Part shown: positions 1 to 7,423 of the stretch, piece after piece
How positions within the stretch are numbered: position 1 is the first letter of the stretch
How the letters are laid out: every line of letters begins with the position of its first letter
Made by a program: the position numbers and the translations under genes
DNA from: an uncultured Lachnospiraceae bacterium
GTDB lineage: Bacteria > Bacillota > Clostridia > Lachnospirales > Lachnospiraceae
NCBI GenBank assembly: GCA_910585255.1
Contig: CAJUEI010000011.1
Location: forward strand, 1-31,905
Direction: 5' to 3'
Length of the DNA stretch: 31,905 nucleotides
The notes under the pieces: model-generated
The model's database searches: none
What the model saw: the letters and a program-made list of their open reading frames with translations, nothing else
Told to the model about the DNA's origin: nothing

Positions 1-46
1 GTAATAGATGGAGCTGACTATTACTAATCGGTCGAGGGTTTGACCA
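1..46 (+). rRNA. rrl: 23S ribosomal RNA, 3' end (partial)
   Basis: The first ~46 bases match the conserved 3' end of bacterial 23S rRNA. The block ACTAATCGGTCGAGGGTTTG followed by ACCA corresponds to the usual ACTAAT(A/C)GGTCGAGG(A/G)CTTAACC ending, whose last bases pair with the 5' end of 23S. Only the tail of the gene is inside the window. The exact mature 3' end is estimated to within a few bases. Downstream comes a short spacer and an intrinsic terminator rather than a 5S gene. Confidence 0.88.
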
Positions 47-105
47 AGAAGAAGAGAAGCGGAAGGAACAATGTGCAGTTTTGAAGGTATGATGGAGAAG
101 AATGG

Positions 106-147
106 ATACCTGTTATATACAGAAAAGTGTATAACAGGTATTTTTTT
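106..147 (+). terminator. Rho-independent terminator of the rRNA operon
   Basis: A 15-bp stem (106-120 with 127-141) has one T-G wobble and a 6-base loop, and runs into seven T residues (141-147). It lies 60 bases past the 23S end, in the right orientation to end the rRNA transcript. No gene lies between it and the 23S tail. Confidence 0.9.
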
Positions 148-318
148 ATGCAGATTTCTGCAGAAGTTCTTTTTTATAGAAATGGAAAGTTTTACATATA
201 CAGCGTATTTTAACATATAATGTTGATGAATAGGTCTGATTTTTATATTTTGATCAGTATTTATAGAAACAGCATATCAATGAAATATAAAGATTAGAGA
301 ATTTTTAGGATAGAGCGG

Positions 319-1461
319 ATGGATATTTATATAGTAAAACAAGGGGATAGTGTAGACCGTATTGCTGCTGCAACAGGGGTATCAGCGGAGCAGATTATTC
401 GGCAGAATCAATTGGTATATCCCTATGAACTTGCAGTAGGGCAGGCACTTTTTATTGAGAAATCAACTAATATAACAGATAGGGAGCAAAAGACTTGTTT
501 GGTAGCAGCAGGATATGCGTATCCGTTTATCAGCAGGTGGGTACTCCAGCAAACACTGCCATTTCTTTCGGAGCTTTTGATATTTTCCTATGGATTTGAT
601 ACAGAGGGCAATTTGCTGCCGCCGGCATTAGACGATACTTGGATGATAGAATTAGCAAAGATATATCAGGTAAAAGCCGTTCTTACTCTTACACCGTTGG
701 GAAGAGACGGAGAATTTAATAATTATTTAATTCAGGCAGTTGTTAATCATAAGACAGCGGCACAAAATTTAAGAAGTCAGCTTTTAGCTGTTATGGCAGA
801 AAAGGGATATCGTGGGCTGGATATTGATTTTGAATATATCTTGGCATCCGATCGAGATGCATTTTCTGCTTTTGTAGCAGAAACTACACAGGTTATGCAT
901 ACGTATGGCTATACGGTTTCTGTTGCATTAGCACCAAAAGCATCTGCTTCACAGAGTGGGCTGTTGTATGAAGGAAAGGATTATTGGGCATTGGGAGAAG
1001 CGGCGGATTCTGTATTGCTTATGACGTATGAATGGGGGTATAAGTATGGACCGCCTATGGCAGTTGCCCCTATTCATATGGTAAGAAAAGTAGTGGATTA
1101 TGCAGTAACGGAAATTCCGAATAAAAAGATTCGGATGGGAATCCCAAATTATGGATATGACTGGCCGCTGCCATTTGAAAAAGGAGTGACAAGTGCGAAA
1201 ACAATTGGGAATATAGAAGCGGTACGGATTGCTGTTGCACAGGGGGTTCCGATTCAGTTTGATCTGACGGCACAGTCACCGTGGTTTACTTATTATGGAG
1301 ATGAAAGGATGCATGAAGTTTGGTTTGAAGATGTAAGAAGTCTGCAGGCAAAATTTGATTTGATAAAGGAATATCAGCTTGAAGGGTGCGGATATTGGAA
1401 TATTATGCAATTTTTTTATGCAAATTGGTTGTTATTAGCTCAGAATTTTCAGATAATATAA
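319..1461 (+). CDS. LysM-GH18 spore peptidoglycan hydrolase-like protein (SleL/YaaH type)
   Basis: The 380-residue product has one N-terminal LysM peptidoglycan-binding repeat (about residues 2-47, starting IYIVKQGDSVDRIAAATGVS). A glycoside hydrolase 18 TIM barrel follows (about 60-375). The GH18 signature reads GLDIDFE at 167-172, with Asp168, Asp170 and the catalytic acid Glu172 all present. Bacillus SleL and YaaH share this LysM plus GH18 plan and act as N-acetylglucosaminidases on spore cortex. Those proteins usually have two LysM repeats, while one is visible here. There is no signal peptide, as is common for proteins loaded on the spore from the mother cell. The Shine-Dalgarno site is weak (AGGATAG about 9 bases upstream). 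The gene stands alone between the rRNA terminator and the sugar locus and is probably unrelated to the latter. Confidence 0.85.
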   Translation: MDIYIVKQGDSVDRIAAATGVSAEQIIRQNQLVYPYELAVGQALFIEKSTNITDREQKTCLVAAGYAYPFISRWVLQQTLPFLSELLIFSYGFDTEGNLLPPALDDTWMIELAKIYQVKAVLTLTPLGRDGEFNNYLIQAVVNHKTAAQNLRSQLLAVMAEKGYRGLDIDFEYILASDRDAFSAFVAETTQVMHTYGYTVSVALAPKASASQSGLLYEGKDYWALGEAADSVLLMTYEWGYKYGPPMAVAPIHMVRKVVDYAVTEIPNKKIRMGIPNYGYDWPLPFEKGVTSAKTIGNIEAVRIAVAQGVPIQFDLTAQSPWFTYYGDERMHEVWFEDVRSLQAKFDLIKEYQLEGCGYWNIMQFFYANWLLLAQNFQII

Positions 1462-1618
1462 AAAATTTACGGGAAATAATGATAGACTACGAAAACGGCA
1501 TGATTGGATATTGTTAAAAATCAAAGTAAAAATAGAAATGGTTTTTGGTTAAAAAAATAGTATAAAATGTTAAGAAAACAAGAAACATTACTATTTGGAT
1601 TTTTTTTCTTTGTAAAAA

Positions 1619-1639
1619 TTGATAAGGTAATAATATCAA
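1619..1639. promoter_or_regulatory. Inverted repeat upstream of the transporter genes, possible operator
   Basis: A perfect 6-bp inverted repeat, TTGATA-N9-TATCAA, lies 23 bases before the start codon of the first permease, inside the stretch where a promoter would be expected. The region is very AT-rich, so chance is a real alternative. No convincing -35/-10 pair could be fixed around it. Confidence 0.25.
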
Positions 1640-1662
1640 AATAAAAGAAGAGGTGTTGGCTT

Positions 1663-2613
1663 ATGAAAAAAAACAAAGCAAAAAAGTCCGGTGGTTTTTT
1701 GGCAAATTTAATCTATGATGTAAAGAACAATCCTTATCTTTGTCTGATGGCACTTCCAGCAATTATTTGGTTTTGTGTATTCTCTTACAGCCCTTTGGTG
1801 TATCTGCTGGCAGCATTTAAAAAATATCAGGCAGCTAAAGGGCTGTTTGGAAGTGATTGGGTAGGATTAAAGAATTTTCAGGCATTTTTTGGTTCAAGTG
1901 CATTTTTCCGAGTTACTTTTAATACGGTTTTTTTAAATGCATTATTTATTGTATCTACTATGGTAGTTTCTATTTTAATTGCGATTGCACTTTCTGAAAT
2001 TTCAGGGCGATTATTTAAAAAAATAACACAGTCTGTTGTAATTCTTCCTCATTTTATCTCATGGACAGTAATTGCATTGCTTTGTGAAGCATTGTTAAAG
2101 ACGAATAATGGGTTTATTAACAATATTTTAGTGTCTTTGGGGTTTGAAAAAATTAATTTTTATCAAAATGCTGATATTTGGCCTGCATTTTTAACTTTTT
2201 TAAGAATCTGGCAGGGGGCTGGTTATGGTTCGATTGTCTATCTTGCTACAATTACCGGAATTGATCAGGAAATGTATGAGGCAGCAAGAGTGGATGGAGC
2301 AACCAGAGGGCAGTGTATCCGTTATATGACTCTTCCATTGTTAAAGAGTACGATAGTTATGATGCTGATTATGAATATTGGTAAAATTTTTAACGGTGAT
2401 TTTGGTATGATTTTCAATTTAGTTGGTTCGAATTCGATGCTGTTTCGAACAACAGATGTAATTGATACTTATGTATATAGAATGTTGGTAGAATCGACTA
2501 ATATTGGACAATCTGCTGCAGTCAGTCTGTATCAGTCTATTATGGGATTTATAATTGTTATGGTAACGAATTCACTGACACGAAAATTGGATGAAGATTC
2601 CGCACTTTTCTAA
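1663..2613 (+). CDS. ABC sugar transporter permease, LplB family
   Basis: This 316-residue inner-membrane permease has about six hydrophobic segments; the first is around residues 26-50. The cytoplasmic EAA loop that contacts the ATPase is clear near residues 206-230 (YEAARVDGATRGQ, ending in LPLL). This matches the LplB/binding-protein-dependent permease type found in CUT1 oligosaccharide importers of Firmicutes. The start is supported by AGAAGAGG about 8 bases upstream. It is followed after 11 bases by the partner permease. No ATPase gene lies in the window. Related Bacillus systems borrow the shared ATPase MsmX, and the same is inferred here. The lipoprotein at 10131-11816 is the likely substrate-capturing partner. 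Confidence 0.92.
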   Translation: MKKNKAKKSGGFLANLIYDVKNNPYLCLMALPAIIWFCVFSYSPLVYLLAAFKKYQAAKGLFGSDWVGLKNFQAFFGSSAFFRVTFNTVFLNALFIVSTMVVSILIAIALSEISGRLFKKITQSVVILPHFISWTVIALLCEALLKTNNGFINNILVSLGFEKINFYQNADIWPAFLTFLRIWQGAGYGSIVYLATITGIDQEMYEAARVDGATRGQCIRYMTLPLLKSTIVMMLIMNIGKIFNGDFGMIFNLVGSNSMLFRTTDVIDTYVYRMLVESTNIGQSAAVSLYQSIMGFIIVMVTNSLTRKLDEDSALF

Positions 2614-2624
2614 GGAGGATAACT

Positions 2625-3572
2625 ATGTTAAAGAAAAAAAATTATTCCGATCAGAGTGCAAAGGCACAAAATGCAAAAGCACAGATTAAGATGACAACCA
2701 GTGATAAGGTGATGAATATTGGATTTTATTTATTTATTTTGATTTTTTCGGTACTTTGTGTGATTCCATTTCTTTTGGTTGTTTCCTCTTCTTTTACACA
2801 AGAACAGGCACTTACTACATATGGATATTCGATTTGGCCAAGAGAATTTTCCTTGGATGCTTATAAATTAGTAGCTGTAAGCTCTGATATTCCACAGGCG
2901 TATCTGGTGACAATTGGTACAACTTGTGTAGGGACTTTTTTATCAATGGCACTTACCTGCGGTGTAGCTTATGCAATGAGTGTAAAGAATTTTAAAAGCA
3001 GAACGGTATTGGCATTGTTTATTTATTTTACTATGCTTTTTAATGGCGGATTAGTGGCAACTTATCTTTTAATTACAAAAACGCTGCATTTGGAAAATTC
3101 TTTGTTAGTGTTGGTTATTCCTTCTCTATGTAATGCATGGAATATTTTATTGATGAGGAATTTCTTTAATGGGATACCGGAAGCACTGGCAGAGTCGGCT
3201 AAAATTGACGGAGCAAATGATTTAGTGATATTGGTAAAGATTATATTGCCGATTTCTCTTCCGGGGATTGCTACGATTGGATTATTTTATGCACTTTCTT
3301 ACTGGAATGAATGGTATCGCTGTCTGCTTTATATTGATACAAACCATAGTCAGTATTATACTTTGCAGTATTTAATTCAGAGGATTTTGCGGCAGGTGAA
3401 TTATGCAGCAAATCAGCCGGCTGAAGCAGTTGGGCTAACTGCTATGACACTGCCAACGTATGCTTATCGAATGGCTACGGTTGTGGTTTCTACTGGACCG
3501 ATTATTTTACTTTATCCTTTTTTGCAGAAATATTTTGTACAAGGTCTGACGGTTGGATCGGTAAAGGGTTAA
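2625..3572 (+). CDS. ABC sugar transporter permease, YtcP/CarB family
   Basis: This 315-residue second permease of the importer has about six membrane segments, the first near residues 31-55. The EAA loop is near residues 188-212 (LAESAKIDGANDL with ILPISLPG behind it). Proteins of this type pair with LplB-like subunits to form the heterodimeric channel of CUT1 importers. A strong ribosome binding site (AAGGAGG, 7 bases upstream) and an 11-base gap from the preceding stop indicate translation from one mRNA with the first permease. The C-terminus ends FVQGLTVGSVKG, the usual ending of this family. The next gene is over 500 bases away, behind the S1 repeat. Confidence 0.93.
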   Translation: MLKKKNYSDQSAKAQNAKAQIKMTTSDKVMNIGFYLFILIFSVLCVIPFLLVVSSSFTQEQALTTYGYSIWPREFSLDAYKLVAVSSDIPQAYLVTIGTTCVGTFLSMALTCGVAYAMSVKNFKSRTVLALFIYFTMLFNGGLVATYLLITKTLHLENSLLVLVIPSLCNAWNILLMRNFFNGIPEALAESAKIDGANDLVILVKIILPISLPGIATIGLFYALSYWNEWYRCLLYIDTNHSQYYTLQYLIQRILRQVNYAANQPAEAVGLTAMTLPTYAYRMATVVVSTGPIILLYPFLQKYFVQGLTVGSVKG

Positions 3573-3603
3573 ATAAAGCAGATGTTTTGAAACCGGAGCG
3601 GAT

Positions 3604-3927
3604 GCAAGAGGTGGTTTGCCGGTTTCCTTTCTTTGCTCCGCTCCGAATGGTAAGAAAGTCTATGGCTTCTGGATTAGGTGCATCCAACCGGACGAACCGG
3701 GGTGCAATTCGCCCGTATCACAGGCAAAACATGGTTGGTGTAAGGAAGAGGCTATCAGCCACAAGGCAGCCTCTTCCCTTTTATACGGGCTAAACACACC
3801 CCTTTTTTTGTACACCCTGCATAGAAGCAGGATGTACAAAAAATTCTAGGTATTTCCACAGAAGCCGAAGACTTTCTAACCATTCTCCGAAGTCGCAGAG
3901 AAAGGAAACCGGCAAACCGCCTCTTGC
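3604..3927 (+). repeat. Structured repeat S1, copy A
   Basis: Arms of about 69 bp (3604-3671 and 3859-3927) are inverted repeats of each other at roughly 85% identity and close a core of about 187 bases. In the core, CCGG-ACGAA-CCGG can form a small hairpin (3688-3700). GGGGTG (3699-3704) can instead pair with CACCCC (3797-3802). GCCCGTAT (3711-3718) pairs perfectly with ATACGGGC (3783-3790). A 10-bp helix joins 3744-3753 to 3768-3777. Behind CACCCC comes T7, which is also the left side of a hairpin ending in A6 (3803-3843). The core matches copies B and C far downstream, while the arms do not. No protein is convincing. I do not recognise the family; a palindromic miniature mobile element or a non-coding RNA are the main options. 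Confidence 0.8.
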
Positions 3928-3934
3928 TGTTGGC

Positions 3935-4010
3935 TGAATAGAGGTAGAAATTGTTTCAAGATTTGTTATTGGTGAATAGTGGTAGAAATTGTTTCAAGAG
4001 ATTGTTTTAA
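3935..4010 (+). repeat. Tandem duplication, about 38 bp
   Basis: The block TGAATAG(A/T)GGTAGAAATT followed by GTTTCAAGA occurs twice with a 38-base offset (starts at 3935 and 3973), directly behind S1 copy A. The second unit continues into a further related stretch, ATTGTTTTAAGATTTG. It lies in the leader of the GH43 gene. No function is evident. Confidence 0.6.
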
Positions 4011-4089
4011 GATTTGTTTTTTCTGGGGTCAAGAAATGGCTGGGTGCGAAACCTTTTAGTATGGAAAATTTAGAGAGGAAAATAAATTT

Positions 4090-5793
4090 ATGATGAATGA
4101 TTTAGAAAAACAAGATGTATATAAGTCTTTTTCATCTGATCAGAGGTGGATTAGAAATCCGATTCTTAGGGGATTTCATCCCGATCCATCTATCGTCAGA
4201 GTGGGGGAGGAATATTATATTGCTACTTCTACATTTGAATGGTGGCCAGGGATACGGCTTCATCGTTCTACGGATCTGGCTCATTGGGAGCTGCTTCCTT
4301 ATCCTTTAAATCGGATTTCTCAGTTATCTTTAAGCGGAGTAGGTGCTTCCCAAGGAGTTTGGGCACCTTGTCTTAGCTATGATCAAGGGGTGTTTTATCT
4401 TTTATATACCGTAGTAAAATCTTTTTACTGCAATATGTATGATACCAATAATTATTTGGTTATGGCAACTGATATACAAGGTCCATGGTCAGATCCGATT
4501 GCTTTGCATAATTTTGGATTTGATCCTTCTTTATTTCATGATGAGGATGGAAAAAAATATCTGGTCAGTATGGTAACAGATCATAGAGTGCCGAAAAAGT
4601 ATGCGGGGCGTCTTGTGCTGCAGGAATATGATCCAATAGAGAAAAAAATGAAAGGACCCATTCGGGATATCTATAAGGCTGATCATATTTTTTTGGAAGG
4701 ACCTCATATTTTAAAAAGAAATGGATGGTATTATCTTTTTTCTGCTGATACGGGAACAGGAGAACTGCATGGACAGACTATACAGCGTTCCCGTTGTATT
4801 TGGGGACCATATGAAATGTATTGTGCGGATTTTATGCAAAGGGAAGAGGAACATGAGGCGTATTCTATTTTAACTTCCAGACATCATAGCGATATTTTGC
4901 TGCAGAAGGCGGGACATTGTGATTTGGTAGAAACTCCAGAAGGAGAGTGGTATGCCGTACATTTGTGCGGGCGGGCATTGGAACAGAGAAATCCTTTGGA
5001 TGCCCCTCGTTTTGCTGGTGCCAGACGTTATATGCTTGGCAGAGAAACGGCTATACAGAAAATGAGATGGACAGAAGATGACTGGCTTGTATTGGATTGT
5101 GGGGGAACTGTGCCGCAGGAATATGTGCCTATGCCGGTTGGAGCAAAGGAAATGGATTTAAAAGAAACAGAAGAGAAAAGAGTATTTCGGGATGATTTTG
5201 ATCAGAAAGAATTGTCATTGGAATACCAGTCTTTACGAATTCCTATGACAGAAGAATATATCTCTTTGCAGGCACGTCCCGGATATTTAAGAATGTATGG
5301 AAGAAGCGGATTGTCTTCTAAGTTTTCTCAAACATTACTTGCGGTTAGAATAACAGAATTTGATATGGAAATCACAACAAAATTAGAATTTGAACCAGAA
5401 GTGTTTAAGCAGATGGCGGGATTAATTCTTTTATATGATACAGATAATTATTTTTATCTTCATAGTTCTTATGATGAAGACTGCGGAAAATGTATTACCC
5501 TTTTAAAGGCAGAAAATAAAAAGTATCAATATCTAAGTGATTATCTGTCAATTGCATCCGAAATTCCAATTTATTTAAAGATTGTGATGAAGCATGGGAT
5601 TCTTTCCTTTTTTTATCAAATGGAAGGGGGAGAATGGCAAAAAATTGCAGATCAGATAGATGGAAGTTTTTTGTCAGATGAAGCATGTATGGAGGGATGG
5701 TTTACTGGAACTATGGTTGGAATATGCTGTCAGGATTTGACTGGATTTGGGAAATATGCAGATTTTGACTGGTTTGAAACCCGCTGTTTATAG
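4090..5793 (+). CDS. Glycoside hydrolase family 43 (beta-xylosidase/arabinofuranosidase type)
   Basis: The 567-residue enzyme has no signal peptide and so is probably cytoplasmic, acting on imported oligosaccharides. The N-terminal five-bladed propeller (about 20-330) begins NPILRGFHPDPS, with general base Asp32. Asp145 (FDPSLFHDEDG) fits the pKa modulator and Glu203 (FLEGPHIL) the general acid. The segment YYIATSTFEWWPG is typical of the beta-xylosidase-like GH43 group. The C-terminal ~200 residues (about 365-560) look like the concanavalin-like beta-sandwich (GH43_C2) of those enzymes. GH43 members release xylose, arabinose or galactose, and the sugar cannot be told from sequence alone. Start: AGAGAGGA lies about 12 bases upstream; the second Met is an equal alternative. 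The gene is followed after 25 bases by the GH28 gene, so the two are probably co-transcribed. Confidence 0.9.
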   Translation: MMNDLEKQDVYKSFSSDQRWIRNPILRGFHPDPSIVRVGEEYYIATSTFEWWPGIRLHRSTDLAHWELLPYPLNRISQLSLSGVGASQGVWAPCLSYDQGVFYLLYTVVKSFYCNMYDTNNYLVMATDIQGPWSDPIALHNFGFDPSLFHDEDGKKYLVSMVTDHRVPKKYAGRLVLQEYDPIEKKMKGPIRDIYKADHIFLEGPHILKRNGWYYLFSADTGTGELHGQTIQRSRCIWGPYEMYCADFMQREEEHEAYSILTSRHHSDILLQKAGHCDLVETPEGEWYAVHLCGRALEQRNPLDAPRFAGARRYMLGRETAIQKMRWTEDDWLVLDCGGTVPQEYVPMPVGAKEMDLKETEEKRVFRDDFDQKELSLEYQSLRIPMTEEYISLQARPGYLRMYGRSGLSSKFSQTLLAVRITEFDMEITTKLEFEPEVFKQMAGLILLYDTDNYFYLHSSYDEDCGKCITLLKAENKKYQYLSDYLSIASEIPIYLKIVMKHGILSFFYQMEGGEWQKIADQIDGSFLSDEACMEGWFTGTMVGICCQDLTGFGKYADFDWFETRCL

Positions 5794-5818
5794 GGATAAT
5801 TTTGGAGGTTTTGGTGTG

Positions 5819-7177
5819 ATGGAACTGGATATTAAAGAATATGGTGCAATCGATGATGGAGTAACTGTAAATACAGAGGTGATACAAAATTGTGTGGATC
5901 GATGCAGCAAAGAGGGTGGAATTGTTCAAATCAGCGGAGGCGTTTTTGTATGTGGGACGATTTATTTAAAAAGTAATGTAGCACTTCGAATTGATGCTGG
6001 GGCTGTTTTGTTGGCAAGTCCTGATATTGCAGATTATGGGGAAGATACACATTATAATCGTTACCGAAATGAATCGGATATGGATCGCTGTTGGATTTAT
6101 GCTTGTGATCAGGAAAATATTCATATTTTTGGAGAAGGAATGTTAAATGGAAATGCAGAGGCTTTTCCTAATATAGGAAGAAAAGAAAGACCGATGATGA
6201 TGCGGTTTTTAAGATGCAAAAATATTTATTTGTCTGGTTTAAAACTTTTTGATGCAGCAGCATGGACAACTGCGTTTTTAGATTCCTCTTATATTTGGGT
6301 AAATAATGTAGAAATTAGAAATGAAAAGCGTTATAACGGTGATGGACTGGACTTTGACGGCAGCTCTCATATTTTTGTAAATGGATGCAGTATTACAGGA
6401 ACAGACGACAATTTATGTCTACAGGCTGGAAGTAAAGAGTATGCTGTGAAGGATGTTCATATTAGTAATTGTGAGTTTTCTTCTTTATGTGCAGGAATTC
6501 GTATTGGGTTAAAATCAATAGGAGAAATTCGAAATGTAGTAATTGAAAATTGTACGATGAAGCGGGTATGGAGAGAAGGAATTAAAATAGAGTGTACAGA
6601 GGGAGGGACAATTTCAGAGATTTTGGTCAATAATATTACAATGAGGGATGTATCAAGACCAATTTTTGTTCTGTTAAATAATCGCTTTGAGCCGGAGGGG
6701 TTGGGAAGTTCTTTGGAGTTAAAAGAAATGCCCGAAATTGGGGAGATGAAACATCTGTTTTTTACTAATATCATAGCGATGGATAGTAAAGAAATGGAAA
6801 CGCCTCATACTCGATTTGGAAAGGATCTGATGGGTGCACCATGGTTTAATGGGATTCGGATCGATGCAGAAGAAAATCATAAGATAGAGGATGTTACAAT
6901 ACAGAATCTGCGTTATATTACAGTGGGTGGAGTAAAGAAACAGGAAATTCCAGCAGAGTATCCAAAAGTTTTAGACAGAAAGCACTATCCTGCACAAGAA
7001 ACGGCAGAAAATTATTATCCTGACTGGAGCAGGGCACGGTATATGGATATACGGAATGTGGCAGGAGTTTATTTGGAAAATATTGTATTTCAAAGTATAG
7101 AGGAGGATGAGCGAGAACCTTATTATATAGAGGGATGTGAGGTTTGGAAAAAGGAAATGATGCATATTTCTTTATAA
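5819..7177 (+). CDS. Glycoside hydrolase family 28 (polygalacturonase-like)
   Basis: The 452-residue protein has the repeated short strands of a right-handed beta-helix and no signal peptide. Two GH28 catalytic motifs are readable: NGDGLDFD at 173-180 (Asp175) and GTDDNLCL (Asp196, Asp197). The usual third motif, Gly-His-Gly, is replaced by CAGIRIG at 224-230, so the family His is missing. Lys232 may stand in for the RIK lysine. Such variants occur among exo-acting and rhamnogalacturonan-directed GH28 enzymes, so the action on galacturonate is likely but not certain. The open frame extends upstream into the GH43 gene. I chose the ATG at 5819 because GGAGG (5804-5808) sits 10 bases before it and the canonical fold start, DIKEYGAIDDG, follows at once. 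Confidence 0.88.
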   Translation: MELDIKEYGAIDDGVTVNTEVIQNCVDRCSKEGGIVQISGGVFVCGTIYLKSNVALRIDAGAVLLASPDIADYGEDTHYNRYRNESDMDRCWIYACDQENIHIFGEGMLNGNAEAFPNIGRKERPMMMRFLRCKNIYLSGLKLFDAAAWTTAFLDSSYIWVNNVEIRNEKRYNGDGLDFDGSSHIFVNGCSITGTDDNLCLQAGSKEYAVKDVHISNCEFSSLCAGIRIGLKSIGEIRNVVIENCTMKRVWREGIKIECTEGGTISEILVNNITMRDVSRPIFVLLNNRFEPEGLGSSLELKEMPEIGEMKHLFFTNIIAMDSKEMETPHTRFGKDLMGAPWFNGIRIDAEENHKIEDVTIQNLRYITVGGVKKQEIPAEYPKVLDRKHYPAQETAENYYPDWSRARYMDIRNVAGVYLENIVFQSIEEDEREPYYIEGCEVWKKEMMHISL

Positions 7178-7185
7178 AATTTTCT

Positions 7186-7206
7186 ATCACAAGGGGTGAT
7201 TTTTTC
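7186..7206 (+). terminator. Weak intrinsic terminator behind the GH28 gene
   Basis: ATCAC (7186-7190) pairs with GTGAT (7196-7200) and is followed by six T residues (7201-7206), starting 8 bases past the GH28 stop codon. The 5-bp stem is short, so termination may be partial. Confidence 0.45.
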
Positions 7207-7273
7207 GGCTGTATATTTCAAACCGGAAAAGCAGTAGATTTGCAACAATATTATTTTAAGGCAGATAGAACTA

Positions 7274-7414
7274 GCTGGAATTGAGAGGAAGGTCTATGCA
7301 GGGTCATCATTTCCCGTTGGCACTTAGGCACGGTATTTTCGTGCCTTATGTGTCCGCTACGAGGAAATGCTAAGCGAAAGCGGACCCGGAATAGACCTTC
7401 CTCTCAATTCCAGC
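7274..7414 (-). repeat. Structured repeat S2, copy 1
   Basis: This 141-bp element is read on the minus strand. Its 24-bp outer stem is perfect. The core holds GTCCGCT pairing with AGCGGAC, a stem-loop with apical GGCACG/CGTGCC, and the loop segment CATTTCC, which is complementary to GGAAATG further on (possible pseudoknot). It lies in the gap between the convergent GH28 and regulator genes, about 10 bases from the regulator's stop codon. The 5' boundary motif GGGGACGCTG is shared with the other copies. It could serve as a 3'-end processing or protective structure for both transcripts. The lack of a T tract argues against a simple terminator. I do not recognise the family. Confidence 0.8.
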
Positions 7415-7423
7415 GTCCCCCTC

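Noticed and set aside
1462..1662. A sigma-A promoter for the permease genes
   Set aside because: Several AT-rich hexamers are present, but none has both elements at 16-18-base spacing with good matches, so no promoter is called.
3681..3730. Resemblance of CCGG..GGGGTGCAATTC to a cobalamin riboswitch or group II intron
   Set aside because: The B12 box and the rest of the riboswitch core are missing, there is no intron domain V or reverse transcriptase, and neighbouring genes have no cobalamin link.
3587..3849. Two short plus-strand frames between the permease and GH43 genes
   Set aside because: They run through the S1 repeat and are explained by it. The encoded peptides are not conserved between S1 copies.
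7274..7414. S2 copy 1 as a plain bidirectional terminator
   Set aside because: No T tract follows the stem on either strand, and the conserved core with pseudoknot complementarity is not needed for termination.
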